A stretch of 64,000 bases of DNA from Paraspadella gotoi (GCA_051294375.1 CM119264.1:1869298-1933297), one strand, 5' to 3'. Shown: positions 1 to 12,069, numbered from the stretch's first letter. Notes: generated by a model not told the origin, from the sequence alone. Translations and numbers: made by a program.

Positions 1-133
1 CAAGATAATAACATAGCAGGTTTCTGCAAGCTTTCAATCAAGACTCTCTCACAGTCTTATTTATTCACTCCCAGTGAACCTGGCTTTCCTATCAATGAAG
101 TGGTATAATATTTCAAAGAATGTTTCAATTGTA
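1..133 (+). repeat. Left terminal inverted repeat
   Basis: It pairs with 2928-3057 in inverted orientation. Shared blocks include the reverse complement of a run reading GAAAGCTTGC and a run reading AATATTTCAAAGA. It may extend past the left edge of the window. Confidence 0.7.
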
Positions 134-571
134 TAAATTCGTTAGATGGGGTAATCGTTTTTAAGCAAGAACTTAAAGGTTGTATTTGAAAAGGAGTGGA
201 GATGCATTCACCTACTTAACCCCCGAGTGTGTTCAATTACTAATGCAGTTTGGCAATTTTACGTTTTACCCATCAAGACCACAGTGCAATCCGCAATTTT
301 TAACCGAGCTCATTTAATAGTTCTGCTTGCCTGTCTCGCGCCAAATTAGCCATTTCCACTACAAGCGAGACTCACCTTGAAAAAAGGAAGTCGCCTTCTC
401 GGCCGAAACCACGAAATCATCCAGAAGAGCCGCTTCAGTCTCCTTGAAAAATCGTGGACAATTTGTGAGTTTAGTATTGATAAATTGGTTAATGAAGTTA
501 AGCCTTAACTTAAGCCTTAACTTAAGCTAACTAACATTGATTGAATTACATTAATTACGTGATTGATACCC

Positions 572-637
572 TATTCATTCATTCATTCATTAAGTAATTT
601 ATTCATTCATTCATTCATTCATTCATTCATTCATTCT
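572..637. repeat. ATTC tetranucleotide microsatellite
   Basis: Two runs of ATTC units are separated by a short interruption near 590-600. The open reading frame over it is low-complexity and not a gene. Confidence 0.9.
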
Positions 638-970
638 CACCCTCGTTGTCTTAGCGACGATCGCCGCGACGAATACGACGGCGAAAACGAATCTCAGCGA
701 CGAATTCATCTTGAGGCGAATCAAAGATTTCGTCTTTCGATTAAAAGATTCGGGCGGCGAAGTTGAAACTAATCGGCGAAGACGAACGGCGAAGTCGATC
801 GTCTTTTTCCCGCTTTTAATATGAGTAAAAAAGTAATAAATTACCAGTAGTTTGTATGAATATTAATAAAATTAACATTGAGTTTTAAAAAAAGGCGACT
901 TTTTTTTGCGAAAACGCCCTATTTCAGTTTAAATTAAAAATTAAGTTTATTTTTTAGGTGTAAATATTTG

Positions 971-1170
971 ATTAGGAGATGGGGAAAGGGATTAGGTTAG
1001 GGAATAGGTTAGGGAATAGGTTAGGGATTAGGGTTTTGGATTTGGGGATATGGTTAGGGTTTTTATGAGGAAATAGGATAAGGGGTAAGGAGATAAGGTT
1101 ATGGATTAAGGCGAAGGATTAAGGATTGACATTTGGGATTAGGTTAGGTTAAGTAATAAGGTTGGGGATT
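971..1170 (+). repeat. Degenerate TTAGG/TTAGGG-like G-rich tract
   Basis: Repeated GGTTAGGG, GATTAGG and GGAATAGG words run through this stretch, with G confined to one strand. It resembles decayed telomere-type repeats, but the period is irregular, so a telomeric origin is only an inference. Confidence 0.5.
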
Positions 1171-1589
1171 TTAAATTTTTTTTTTATTTTTAATACCAAA
1201 AACAGTATTAACATTTTAAAAGAGATAAGGATTATTTTTTATAGTGAAAATTAAGTTCAATGGTTAAGGAACAGAAATTAGGTTCTTTGGGAAAAGCGAG
1301 CCAAGGATTAATTCTCGTAATAATTTAAAACAAAACAAAAGCAAACATTTTTAAAACAAAAAACGAAACAAAAAATAACGAGAATAAACAAAGTAGAAAG
1401 GAACAGAAACGTTCACTGTTCGCTGTTTATCGTTCGCCGTTCACACTGTTGTTTCTTTTTATGCGAATCGAAATAAATAATAAAACGAAACTCATAAAAA
1501 TGTTTTTTTACCTTTTTTTCTCGCGCTCGTTCGCCGGTTGTTATCGACGTGAGGTTTTTTTGTTTGTTCGTGTTTTTTTAAACGGATAT

Positions 1590-1669
1590 CATCATGGTTA
1601 TTATCATCTTCATCATCGTCGCCGTCGTCATCGTCATCATCGTCATCATCATCATCATCATCATCATCG

Positions 1670-1718
<49 letters not shown>
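1590..1718. repeat. ATC trinucleotide microsatellite
   Basis: ATC/GTC units are imperfect at first, then nearly pure between about 1635 and 1718. The apparent poly-His, poly-Ile and poly-Ser frames are products of the repeat. Confidence 0.9.
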
Positions 1719-1720
<2 letters not shown>

Positions 1721-1776
1721 TACTTTGTCATTCCATCTCCTTCTCTTTCATCTTTGTCTTTGCTTTCCTTCTCTTC

Positions 1777-1779
<3 letters not shown>

Positions 1780-1858
<79 letters not shown>

Positions 1859-1925
1859 ATTCCTCTCTCTCTTTCTCTCTCCCTCCCCCCTCTCCACCTT
1901 CTCTCTCCCTCTCTCTCTCTCTATC
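1780..1925. repeat. CT dinucleotide microsatellite
   Basis: An almost pure (CT)n run at 1780-1852 is followed by a CT-rich tail to about 1925. A (GTC)n-like imperfect stretch follows at 2040-2130. Confidence 0.9.
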
Positions 1926-2927
1926 TCCACAACATCTCTTTTCAACATTCATTGGCTTCTTCATCGACGATCCAAATCTTCATTGTTTCACCTCACGATG
2001 ACGTCACGGCTAAACTGGCCACAAGAAAATCACGTGACATCGTCGTAGTCTTCGTCGTCTTCATTGTCTTCGTCGTTGTCGTTGTCGTTGACGTCGTCGT
2101 TATCTTCGTCGTTGTCGTCGTCTCCGTGATTGTCTGATCCATGTCGTTGTTGTATCGAAAAAATATCGACGGAACTATCATTAATCATTAATCATTAATC
2201 ATCAATCATAATTCATTTTTATCATCATCTCAATCTTTATCACCATTTCTTATATCATTCGAATAATCTATGATTTAGTCAATAGTCATATCAAGTTTGA
2301 TCATACATTACATTAAATTTAAAAAAATGACAAATGGTGTTTAAAAAATTCGTTTATTCAACGTCTAAAGATCGAATTACTTATCATCATTTTATCATTG
2401 TTATACATTATCTATTAGTAATAGTAATAGTATTAGTAATAGTAATAGTATTACAATCATAAAGGTCCTTAATAAAACCGTTCGGCCAAAATATTGTCTT
2501 CATCGTTCTTTAAGTCGGATCCCAATGATGAGTGGCTAAATTATTAAATTTATTCATTTAAATCAATATAACACTGCCGGCGAACCCAATCTTCCCATCC
2601 TCCGTAACTGACAAAGGTCGCGATCCTCGTTGCTCCATTCGTTTCCCATGAATGAATCATCTTCCCTTCCGAAGGCCAAAATAACCTTTACATCCCCGAG
2701 AGAACGAAAACCGAGAGACCAATCGTTTTCTTGCTTTCATTGCATCTCAGAATGAGGCGCAGTGAGAGCAATTCACAGTTTCGATTGCAAATCAGCAACG
2801 AAGGACCAATAACCTGGTTCATTAACCATTTCTTTTTCAAACGGTTTTTTTTTTCACGTTATTGAGAGTTTAAAAGATAACGACAACAACTTAAACGATC
2901 ACATCTGAAGGGAGGGGTCCTTCGTAA

Positions 2928-3057
2928 AATTAAAACAATCTTTGAAATATTATGCCAATTCATTGATAGGGAAGCCAAATACTCTGGGAGTGAATAAAGG
3001 AGACTGTGAGAGAGTCTTGATTGAAAGCTTGCATGGACCTGCTATGTCATTATCTTG
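2928..3057 (-). repeat. Right terminal inverted repeat
   Basis: This is the reverse complement of 1-133 with a few substitutions and small indels. Similarity stops after TATCTTG at 3057. Confidence 0.7.
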
Positions 3058-4053
3058 TGTGATAGAGGCCTTAATTCACTTAAGTCAGGGACAAGAATAC
3101 CTATTTAATAAATGAATAGATAATTTTTATATTGATTGTAGCAATTTCATAAACCAATCTCCTAACAAACTGATTGAAAAAACAATCAACCGATCTGATA
3201 TGAGCAAACCGACCTACAGAAACAACCAACATAAAAAACAACAGAAAGCCAAACGCAAAAGAAACAACCAGCCTTCAATGACTTCCACCTCAAAACAACC
3301 GCCATCTTCCCCACCGCCAGTCCAATCCACCTCCCACCTATTTTCCACCCTCGTCCACCTCGACCACCCCATACACCCCCCCCCAATCGATGAAGGTCGA
3401 CGAATATCTTGACGAGTTTAATCTTCGCAGCTTATATTTTCTATCTCGCTCTGCTCTACTCTCGTCTCTTCTCTCGTTTCTCTCTCTCTGCTCTCCTTGC
3501 TCTCTCCTCTCTCCTCGTTCTCTCTGTCTCTTTCTCTCTCTCTATTTTCTACTCTCGTTCTCTCATTCTTTTCTCTCGTCTTGTTCTCTCTGATCTTTCT
3601 CTCTCTTTATCTTCTCTCCGTCTTCTTCTCTCCCTTCTCTCTCTCTCTCTCTCTCTGTCGCGTCTCTCCTCATCTCTCTCTCGAGTCACACAAGCTGTGA
3701 CATCTCTCGTCTCTCTCGTCTCTCCCCAGTGCGGATTGCTCAATCGTTGAATTGTTGTTCACAATTTTTAACTGCGAATTTGATGTTTTGATTATTTTCT
3801 GCACAGATTTTTATAATTGCGTCTTTTAACGGATAAATTTCAGGTTAGTCACATTAATTTTTTTTTCGCTAAGTATTAGTAATAATCTAAAGATAAGTAA
3901 AACATTTTTTTTCTCATATGTACGTAAATTGATAAACAAATTGGTTATCCCCTTTTGTATACACGGTTTCAGTATTCACTAATATTCATCCAACACTTTG
4001 GAAATTGATTTCAACAAAATCCCTAAATCAAAAGGACAAAAGGAAAATCCAAG
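3058..4053. other. Upstream region of the 4054-9857 gene; pyrimidine-rich tract
   Basis: No convincing exon is visible. Bases 3430-3725 are strongly CT-rich with a short (CT)n run near 3637-3657. The rest is AT-rich. A promoter and 5' untranslated region for the following gene should lie here, but no clear TATA element or initiator could be assigned. Confidence 0.4.
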
Positions 4054-7000
4054 ATGGCGGATTTCTCAGAATTCGAAGGAGAATCGCGGACGGAAATTCC
4101 ATCGGCAAAAGTGGAAACGACTCAGGATGCTGAATCGGAGGTATTTGTTGATTATACTATACTATACTCTTCTATACTATACTAATAATTAACTAATTAA
4201 ACACTGTCTTCTAATTTAATAGAGATGGAGAGATAAAGATATTTTATTATATTATATTAACACGCATTCGCGAATTTAGTATTTTCGTATTTATCAAATA
4301 AATATCAAAGTTAATTAATTACTTAATTTATTTATTAATTGTTTAATTTATAAGATCTCTACTATTCTCAGACAGAAGAGATGTTTTGGAACGATCCTTT
4401 GCTCAGTCGCATCTCTCAAGGGCTTAAGGCGCTCTTCGGAGAAATCCTAGATTGGAGATGGATTAGAGCCGCTTTTTGGGCAGCAGTCGACGGTGAGGCA
4501 AGCAAACAATCAATTAATGTGAGGCAAGCAAACAATCAATTGATCATTCTATCTATCTTTTTTCTACATGTAATGTTAACAACCAAATTAATGAATCAAT
4601 TGGATAATGCGGCAACCACTTATATCAATCAATTAGTCAATCAATTGATAATTCGATCAATCAATCAATACTATTATTCTTTGTCCTAATCTCTCAGGTC
4701 TCCTAAATTTCTTTGGAATGGATTTGGTTGACCCTACCGAGGTAAGTTAATTTTTTTTGGTTTCTTCTCCGCAAAACCACAGTTTAAATGAGTTTCATCT
4801 GAGTCTCACTTAATGATTTAAACGAGACCAAAGTCGGGAGCAAGATGGCTCGTTTATTGCATGAATGAATAATTTTATATTGCTTGTAGCCTTGTACCAA
4901 TGTCATAGAACCTTTTACTGCTTATAACAGTCACAACTTAATAATTCGCTCTGTCGATCCGTCTATCCGGCCCAAAATTTTCCCGATACGCGTGAAAGAA
5001 AGTCGCAGTGACGCAACACATTCGAATGACCGTTCTTGTTTTCTTTTCGCATTTCTCAGAAATTGATCGTAGCTTCGATCCTCGTCGTTCCCGTCGTCTT
5101 CATTATCGTCGTCGGTTTTCGTCAACTTTGGTCTCTTTGTTGCGGCGAAGGAAGAAAGAGAAAGAGAGAGAAGGAGAGGGAACGAGGTGAGAAGAAAATG
5201 GAATGGAAATTTAATATGTAATAATATAAATCAATCAATAAATCGATCAATAAATCAATAAATCAATATATAAATCTATAATAAATAAATTAATCAATTA
5301 ATTAATTAATTTCCTTTAGACATCGTTATCGTCCCCGAGAAGCGCTTCGACGTCGAACTTGGACGAGCGCCTCGTCAAATGGAGCAGATGCAACAGCACC
5401 TGTCAGCGTCGGAGGTGGAAGCGAAGATCAAAGACGTAGAGAGCAGATGCAATCAAATGACGTCGAATCTTTATCAGGTGCCATCGGTTTAAATTACTAC
5501 ACCTGTTATTAGAACTTCTTTTCTTTATACAATAATGTGACATTTCATTCATTGATTCACTCATTCCTCTTTTTATTCCTGCTTTTATTTATTCACTCTT
5601 TTTTTCATTTAAACATTAAATTCATTCATTTAATCATTAAATTCATTCATTTAATCATTAAATTCATTCATTTAATCATTAAATTCATTAATTAAATTCA
5701 TTAAATTCATTCATTGAATACTTCATTTCATTCATTTCCTTTCTCAGTACCAAGAGTCCACCGATTCCGCCATCCAATCGATGCTTCAAACGAACAACGA
5801 GATCGTCAATCAACTTTTGCCACAACTCGCAGAAGCGCTGTTGTCGCTGCGCGTCGCCGGGGCTGCGGCGGCGCCGGATGTAGAGTCGGCAGCGGCGGAA
5901 CGGAGAAGTGTGAGTCGCTTTACTTAATACAATATATACTAATGCTAAGTACAGTTGAGTGATTGACTAATGAGTATTGACTGATTAATTGATCAGGGGG
6001 TCGGAGCTGAGGATAGATTTCTAACAATTGAGTGCTTTGCTCGTGGTTATCGTAGACTACGAAATTTCACATTTGCGTGAGACATCGCCGAAGAAAATTT
6101 AATTGCATATGTATACAGCGTTAAAATTATCTACCATTAAAAGTAATCTTAAAAATGTATAAATTTTCGTTTGAGCATGTTCTCACTCTAAATTATTGAC
6201 TCACACTATTGAGCGCGGCTCACCGATTTAATTTATAAAGGATTTACTTCCTTATCTATCATTTCATCAGCTTCAGCGATAGAACACGGTCTGAATTTCT
6301 GATTTACTTATTATTTAATGTCAAAAATAAAATAATTTCCATGACCGTTTAGACTACTAAACAATATCACTAAATATTTCAAAACCACAAATTGAGCCGA
6401 TATTAAGGGTAAACATGATTCAATGACACGTTGAATAATTTACTGCAATATGCAAATTAGATTAAACCGAATCTCATTTCATTGAATCCAATCTTTTTAG
6501 GTAATATACTAATAAATATTCTGAAGACCACATGAGCATTATAATTATGTATAAATTACGAAATCGTGTGCAACTTTGCTTTTGAGCAGATGAATACTTT
6601 AAGGAATAAAAAAATAGGTATTTAATATCTGGTATAACTACATCAAAGTTACTAACTCCTCACATCAGAATTGATAATTTTTCGGTGACCCTCTCAGTTT
6701 CCCGACCACGCGGACGAAAAAGGATGGCTCGAAACGGATCAACTCTTTCGTCAAGACGAAAGCGCCTCTCTCGATCCTCGACCCTCTTTGGAAGAGGTCG
6801 TCGACGATGATGAAGAAGAAGAAGAAGAAGACGACAGCGAAGATCAGATCTGCGACGACGACGATTATGACGACAGCGACGACGATTTCCGTGAAGACGA
6901 CGACGACGACGTAATATTTGAAGAGACTCGAACGGGACGGAAGTTTCACGACCCGGAGGAGGAGGAGGAGGAAGAGGAGGAGGACGAAGACAGGATGCCG

Positions 7001-8695
7001 GAATTGGAGACGGTGTGGTCGCCGGAGGAAGAGACGACGACGACAACGAGGACGACGACGACAACAATCGAGGACGACGACGATGAAGACGAAGAAATCA
7101 AAAGAATATTTAAGGATGACGACAAAGAGGACAAAGACGACGACGACAGTCACAAAGACGACGCTGATTGGCTGCCGGAAGACGAAGGCGACGCCCCATT
7201 GGACGAGGACTCGGATTGGCTGCCGGAAGACGAAGGCGACGCCCCATTGGACGACGACGCTGATTGGCTGCCTGAAGATGAATACGACGCCCCATTGGAC
7301 GAGCGATTGAAGGCGATTCTTGGCGAGGATCTCGCGGAGCAATTCATTGCGACGGCGGCGGCAGAAGAGAATACGTTGGAGAGAGAGAGGAGAGAGAGGG
7401 AGACAGAGAGGATGGAGATGGAGAAGAGAGAGAGGGAGACAGAAATGACCTCGGGGATGTCGAGGGCGAACGTCGACGAGCCGTTGGAGGAAAAGTCGAG
7501 GGTCGGCGTCGACTCTGTGGACAACGACGCGGAAGTGGAGAGACTCTTCAAGGAGGTCGTTGAAGAAGGAGGAGGAGCGGAGGAGGAAGTCGTTGAAGAC
7601 GAGTTGGAGGCGTCAAGGAACGAGGGAGAGATCAAGGAGGGAGGAAGAGAAAGAGAGAAGAAGACAGGGAGGAAGGGTGGAGAAGACTTTGGAAGACGAC
7701 AGCAACAACCCCAGCAGCAGCAACAGCTGGAATATGCAGCATTCAGAGATGATGACGATGACGACGATTTCGAAGCAGACGAAAAGTATGAAGACGAGAA
7801 AAACGAAAAGGGAAAACAACAACATCAACAATATCAACATCTACATCAACAACAACATCAACGTCTACATCACTCAAAGGTCAAAGATTTTCTCGTCTCC
7901 AGCGACGAAGGACAAAATTACTTGAATCTTCATCGGGATGAAATTCAAGTTTTCCCTTGCGACGATTCGCCAGAGACTTTCGTCGTCTTGGAATCGAAAG
8001 GCGGAGATCCTTTGTTTCTGGTCGAGTTTGACGAGGATGATGTCGAAGACGACGACCTCGCAACAGCACCGTCACGGCCACCCCAGCACCTCGCTCTTCC
8101 GAGATCGTCGGAACGAAGGGTGAGAAAGAAGATCACGTTCACGCGATGCCTTGCGTTAACCGTTAAGGATTAAAAATGAAATAAACCCAGTTATTCGTAG
8201 GGTTAATAATAATTTATTCGTGACAAAAAGATAATGAAAATCATTTTGAGAATCTGAAAATATAGGTCAAAAAGACAAACTAAAAGAAATTACAGCTTAA
8301 ATTAGAATCAAATATCAGTATAACTAATAAAGTATCGGTGATAAATATTAAAATATTAAAATTTAAAGACGGAATCTTTACTTATTTATTAAGGTGAGTT
8401 TCTCCGAAGAGCTTCGAGTCATTTCGGGACCAGAACTTTGTCTTCAAGCGGAAGTCAAACATTTGAATGTTGAGGAGGATGAAGGCGGACCGATCCCGTC
8501 CCCAAAAATAGATCCGCCGCCGAGTCCGCCTTTTCGGGCGGAAAAGGAGGCTGAGGAGCTAAAGGCGATCGCCGTAAAGGAGCGAGAGACGATCGCCGTA
8601 GAGGAGCGAGAGACGATCGCCGCGCAGGACGAACCCGACGACGAAACAGTTTCCGCTTGGGACGAAATCAAACTCGATCTCGTCGAAGAGATGGT

Positions 8696-8732
<37 letters not shown>

Positions 8733-9857
8733 AAAGCGAGCGAAAAAACCGTCAAGTTTTGCGACGTCGTCGAAAATATTTACGAGGAAAATCACGAGAA
8801 GGTGGCGCTGCCGTCGTTACCGACGCTTTTGCCGACAAGAGACGAAGACGATGAAGACGACGACGAGCCGACGACGACGAGGTTTCCGGCTGCCGGAATC
8901 TCGGCCTTCGATTCCGTCAAAGTCGACGAATTTATCGGCGCCGAAAAAACGAGAAATAAAAAAAATCGAAAGATTTTGGAATTTGGGAGGAAAAGTTCGG
9001 GGGTTGAGTTTGGGCAGGACAAAGATGAACAAGATGGGCAGGACAAATACTGGGAGTTTGGGAAGGACAAAGATGGAGAGGGTTGGCAGGACAGAGACTG
9101 GGAGTTTGAGCAGGACAAAGATGGGCAGTCGGGATTGGACAAAGAAGGGCAGGAAGAAGATGGACAACCAACAGTCTGGAGGGAAAAAGTCGGTGACTCA
9201 GGGCAGGACAAGGCTGCACTAGTAAGAAATGAACAATTTAAAGTCGGACAGGACAATGAGGGACAGTATTGGAGGGACAAAGTCGGATCATCCAAATTCG
9301 GACAAGCCACAATGCGGACGTCCGAAAAAGGACGGACAGAATTGGCGCCACAAACGTACGGACAACTCGGAGACGAACAAGAACAATTCGGTCAGTCCGT
9401 GTGGGAAGCGACGTCGTTTGAGCCGATCGGGAAAGAAAACAGATCGGCTGATTATTTGTCGATAGACGAAACTTTTAAAGTCGGCGCCGACGAACGATTT
9501 GAAGCCGGAATTTCCTTCGATCTCGCCCACGAAGCCGGGAAAATGCCGGAAAATCTCGGCGTTGAATCTGAGAGAGCCGATTTGAAGTTCGGCGTTGAAG
9601 AAAATCGATCTTTGTCGACGGACGATTCCTCTACCACCACTCTTTCTCTTCCTCCCTCTCTTCCTCTCTCTTCCTCCCTCTCTCCTTCTCTTCCTCCCTC
9701 TCTTCCTCTCCCTCCCTCAATCCCGCCCCCCGTCGAACCGGTCGTAGACGTAGAGAGGAAGACGACGACGACGACGACGACGAAAACGACAACTAAGTCA
9801 AACATCCCGAAGTCGGAACGTGTCCTCAAGAAGAAGAGATCCCGACGGGAGCATTGA
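4054..9857 (+). CDS. Eight-exon gene: membrane-anchored acidic protein with RVxF-like (PP1-docking) motifs
   Basis: Exons proposed from GT-AG sites with matching phase: 4054-4140, 4372-4492, 4698-4741, 5060-5186, 5320-5477, 5748-5909, 6698-8119 and 8394-9857. The predicted protein has about 1,194 residues. The start is the first ATG in the AAGATGG context at 4054. Residues about 86-104 (LIVASILVVPVVFIIVVGF) form a membrane helix followed by a CC pair. A coiled-coil-like, Gln/Glu-rich stretch follows in exons 5-6. Exon 7 is extremely acidic and carries three 16-residue repeats (DADWLPEDEGDAPLDE type, about residues 388-435). RRVSF (706-710) forms exactly at the exon 7/8 junction, and KTVKF lies at 825-829; both fit the RVxF docking pattern for protein phosphatase 1. 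A membrane anchor, acidic repeats and late RVxF motifs recall PPP1R15-type regulators. That role is inferred; no full domain match was recognised. Splicing is predicted, not observed. Confidence 0.7.
7160..7306 (+). repeat. Coding tandem repeat, three 48-bp units
   Basis: Three in-frame 16-residue units share the core DWLPEDE-DAPLD in exon 7 of the acidic membrane protein. The units are nearly identical at DNA level, pointing to recent duplication. Confidence 0.85.
8994..9315 (+). repeat. Coding degenerate repeat rich in GQDK units
   Basis: The last exon of the same gene repeats about 10-residue units around GQDKDG, with DNA words such as GGGCAGGACAAAGATG recurring. The repeats decay toward 9315. 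They are probably disordered in the protein. Confidence 0.7.
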
Positions 9858-10860
9858 TATGTTGTCGTTGTTGTACCATCTTGGAAAATGAAAAAGTCGC
9901 CGAAACTTTTTCTAGTTTTGGTAACTTTTGTTGCTTTTAAATATTTAATTTAAAGATAAAAAAATAATGTATTAATGATTTAAAATCAAATTAGCCTATT
10001 TGTTTTCCGCGATTTTTATTTTAAAGATGTCAAAAGTTTTGGCGACTTATTTATTTTCCAAGATGATAGTTGTCTGTTTACTTTGCCAGATATTTAGACT
10101 TGTCATTGACGCCCAATCTTTGTTATTCTTTATAATTGTTTAATATAATATTTTATTGTAATTATTTTCACTGTTTTATTTATCATATCTACGAATTTTT
10201 TCCCCTCAAGTTGGGAGTTTTTTTGTTTTTTTTTAATTGTGTTCATTCTTTTAAGATGTATTTTTTATGATTGCCTTTGAAGCAATAACAAGTTCATTTT
10301 GTAAGATAAGAAGTTTATTGACTGAGCGAAACAGTCTACGAGACGAAACATTTTCATAATTAAAGTTGAATTTAAATGGTTTGAAATTTTCGGATTAATG
10401 AATTTTTTTTTCTTCCTAATTAAATTATATCACATTGAGTTTGTCGTATTTTATGAAATTATTTTATGCTATGTTGTTTAAATACATAAATATTATTAAA
10501 ATCTAGAATTAGTTAATTTTTCATTTTAATTTCAAAGTCTTAAAATAATAATTTTATCTGAATAAAGAAAATAATATCTATAAGAAAACTGGGGCATTGT
10601 TATTTTTTTACTTTGTGTTTCCTCTATTTCCAGAAGACAACACTGATATCCCACTCTATGAAATAAAAAACAAAATTTACAAGTAAAACATAGTCATAGA
10701 AAAATAAAGAATATAAATTAAAAACATAAATAAAACGGTGTATTATAAAATCTATAAAGATTGATTAGTGAAACAGGTAACTTTGCAATTTTCATAAAGG
10801 CGAAAACAACAACAACAACAACAACAAATTAACAACATTGACGATCGTTCGTCACCTCAG
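9858..10860. other. 3' flank of the acidic-protein gene, AT-rich
   Basis: No exon is visible. AATAAA words occur near 10561 and 10664-10705 and could serve as polyadenylation signals; which one is used is unknown. Confidence 0.4.
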
Positions 10861-10877
10861 GATGAAACATTCGGTTG

Positions 10878-11005
10878 AGACTCCGATCCTGTGAATTCTG
10901 ATATTCACGGATCCTGTGAACTTTTGATCTTTACGGATCATGTGACCTTTGGACCTTTACGGATCATGTAACCTTTTGACCTTTACGGATCATGTGACCT
11001 TTTAA
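10878..11005 (+). repeat. Minisatellite, about 28-bp unit
   Basis: Roughly five imperfect units contain GGATCATGTGACCTTT followed by GACCTTTAC. It lies between AT-rich DNA and CT-rich microsatellites. Confidence 0.75.
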
Positions 11006-11229
11006 TCTTTTAAATCCTTTGACCTTGAGGAGATTCGTCTTTCTGATTCGAGAGAGAAATCGGAAAGAGAATAGACAAAATAGAAAATAGAAAGAGAAAT
11101 AGAATCGAAAGAGGATAGAAAAAGATAGTGAATAGAAAAAGAATAGAAAGATAAAAAGAATAGAAAGAGAATAGAAAGAGAAAGAAAATGGAAAGAGAAT
11201 AGAAATAGAAAGAGAATAGAATTAAAGTT

Positions 11230-11231
11230 AC

Positions 11232-11279
<48 letters not shown>

Positions 11280-11299
11280 TCCCTCTCTCTCTCTCCATC

Positions 11300-11344
<45 letters not shown>

Positions 11345-11538
11345 TCTGACGAAGCAGCTCCTTATGTTTGACCATCGATCCTCACCCGTTTCCTCAAAAC
11401 TACAACCGTAACAAAAATCGCCTTAGGTTTTCGTTACAAAGAGACTGATATTGCTGCCCAAGACGTGAAAGTTATTGACCCTTAAAGTAAACACGTCTGT
11501 TGACGTCGTTTGTAGATTGAGAAGGATTGGGCGAAGGA

Positions 11539-11574
<36 letters not shown>

Positions 11575-11584
11575 AGAGAGAGAG

Positions 11585-11648
<64 letters not shown>

Positions 11649-11650
11649 AG
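11230..11650. repeat. CT and GA microsatellites facing each other
   Basis: (CT)n-rich sequence at 11233-11345 and (GA)n-rich sequence at 11545-11650 form an inverted pair of simple repeats separated by about 200 bp. Together they could fold into a long hairpin. Reading frames over them are artefacts. Confidence 0.85.
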
Positions 11651-11950
11651 AGGGAGGTGGAGGGATAAGACGACGACAACGGTGACGACAACGAAAACTT
11701 CGCCTCGGGTCACGACCGTCGCGGCGTCGACATGGTCATTGACTTCCTCTTATATTGAGGCGGCGGCAGCAGCGGCGGCAGCGGCGGCGGCGGCAGGAAT
11801 GCAAGGTCGTTGGGTCATTCGCGCCGACGTGAATGAAGTCATTCGACAGATGGTCGAGGATGGTCATTGGTCAAAGATGATCGCTATGATCACTATGATC
11901 ACTATGCGAAAATGGACATCGGTTGCTGCTTTTATCTATCTACAGTATAT
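11510..11950 (+). CDS. Possible exon with poly-Ala tract, unrecognised
   Basis: A TTTGTAG acceptor-like site precedes a frame that runs from the (GA)n tract into a Thr-rich stretch, a run of Ala codons (GCG/GCA, about 11758-11800), and then a more ordinary stretch with GRWVIRADVNEVIRQMVEDG. The last part has coding-like composition and the surroundings are GC-richer than the flanks. No partner exon was found. It may be only a repeat-derived frame. Confidence 0.2.
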
Positions 11951-12069
11951 ATGTATCTATATCTATGTTTTCTCAATCTCACTATCGATTCTATTCTATT
12001 CTAAAATTATGAGGAAATCTATGCTGAAGCTTGATTTCGTTTATTTGATAAAAATGATGAAAGGATGAA

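Larger units (their letters stand above)
1..3057. mobile_element. Putative DNA element of about 3 kb bounded by long inverted repeats
   Basis: The first 130 or so bases match, in reverse complement, the bases just before 3057, with scattered mismatches. The interior holds microsatellites, a TTAGG-like tract and AT-rich DNA. I see no transposase reading frame, so it would be non-autonomous or decayed. The left repeat begins at the window edge, so the true left end and any target-site duplication cannot be seen. Two GC-richer patches (about 330-470 and 2570-2790) were not recognised. A chance inverted pair of two older insertions is the alternative. Confidence 0.55.

Noticed and set aside
1449-2181. 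Long frames encoding poly-His, poly-Ile, poly-Leu/Ser and poly-Arg/Glu
   Set aside because: They are translations of (ATC)n and (CT)n microsatellites in every frame, with no splice or codon signal.
3390-3750. Leu/Ser-rich frames on plus and Arg/Glu-rich frame on minus
   Set aside because: Produced by CT-rich sequence composition alone.
6660-7840. Minus-strand frames opposite the acidic exon 7 (poly-Ser, poly-Val, poly-Arg)
   Set aside because: Antisense shadows of GAC/GAG/GAA-rich codons. The plus-strand exon has splice sites and continuity.
8559-9829. Minus-strand frames opposite exon 8, including poly-Ala and poly-Pro runs
   Set aside because: Shadows of the Gly run (GGC)n and of the GQDK and CT-rich parts of the real exon.
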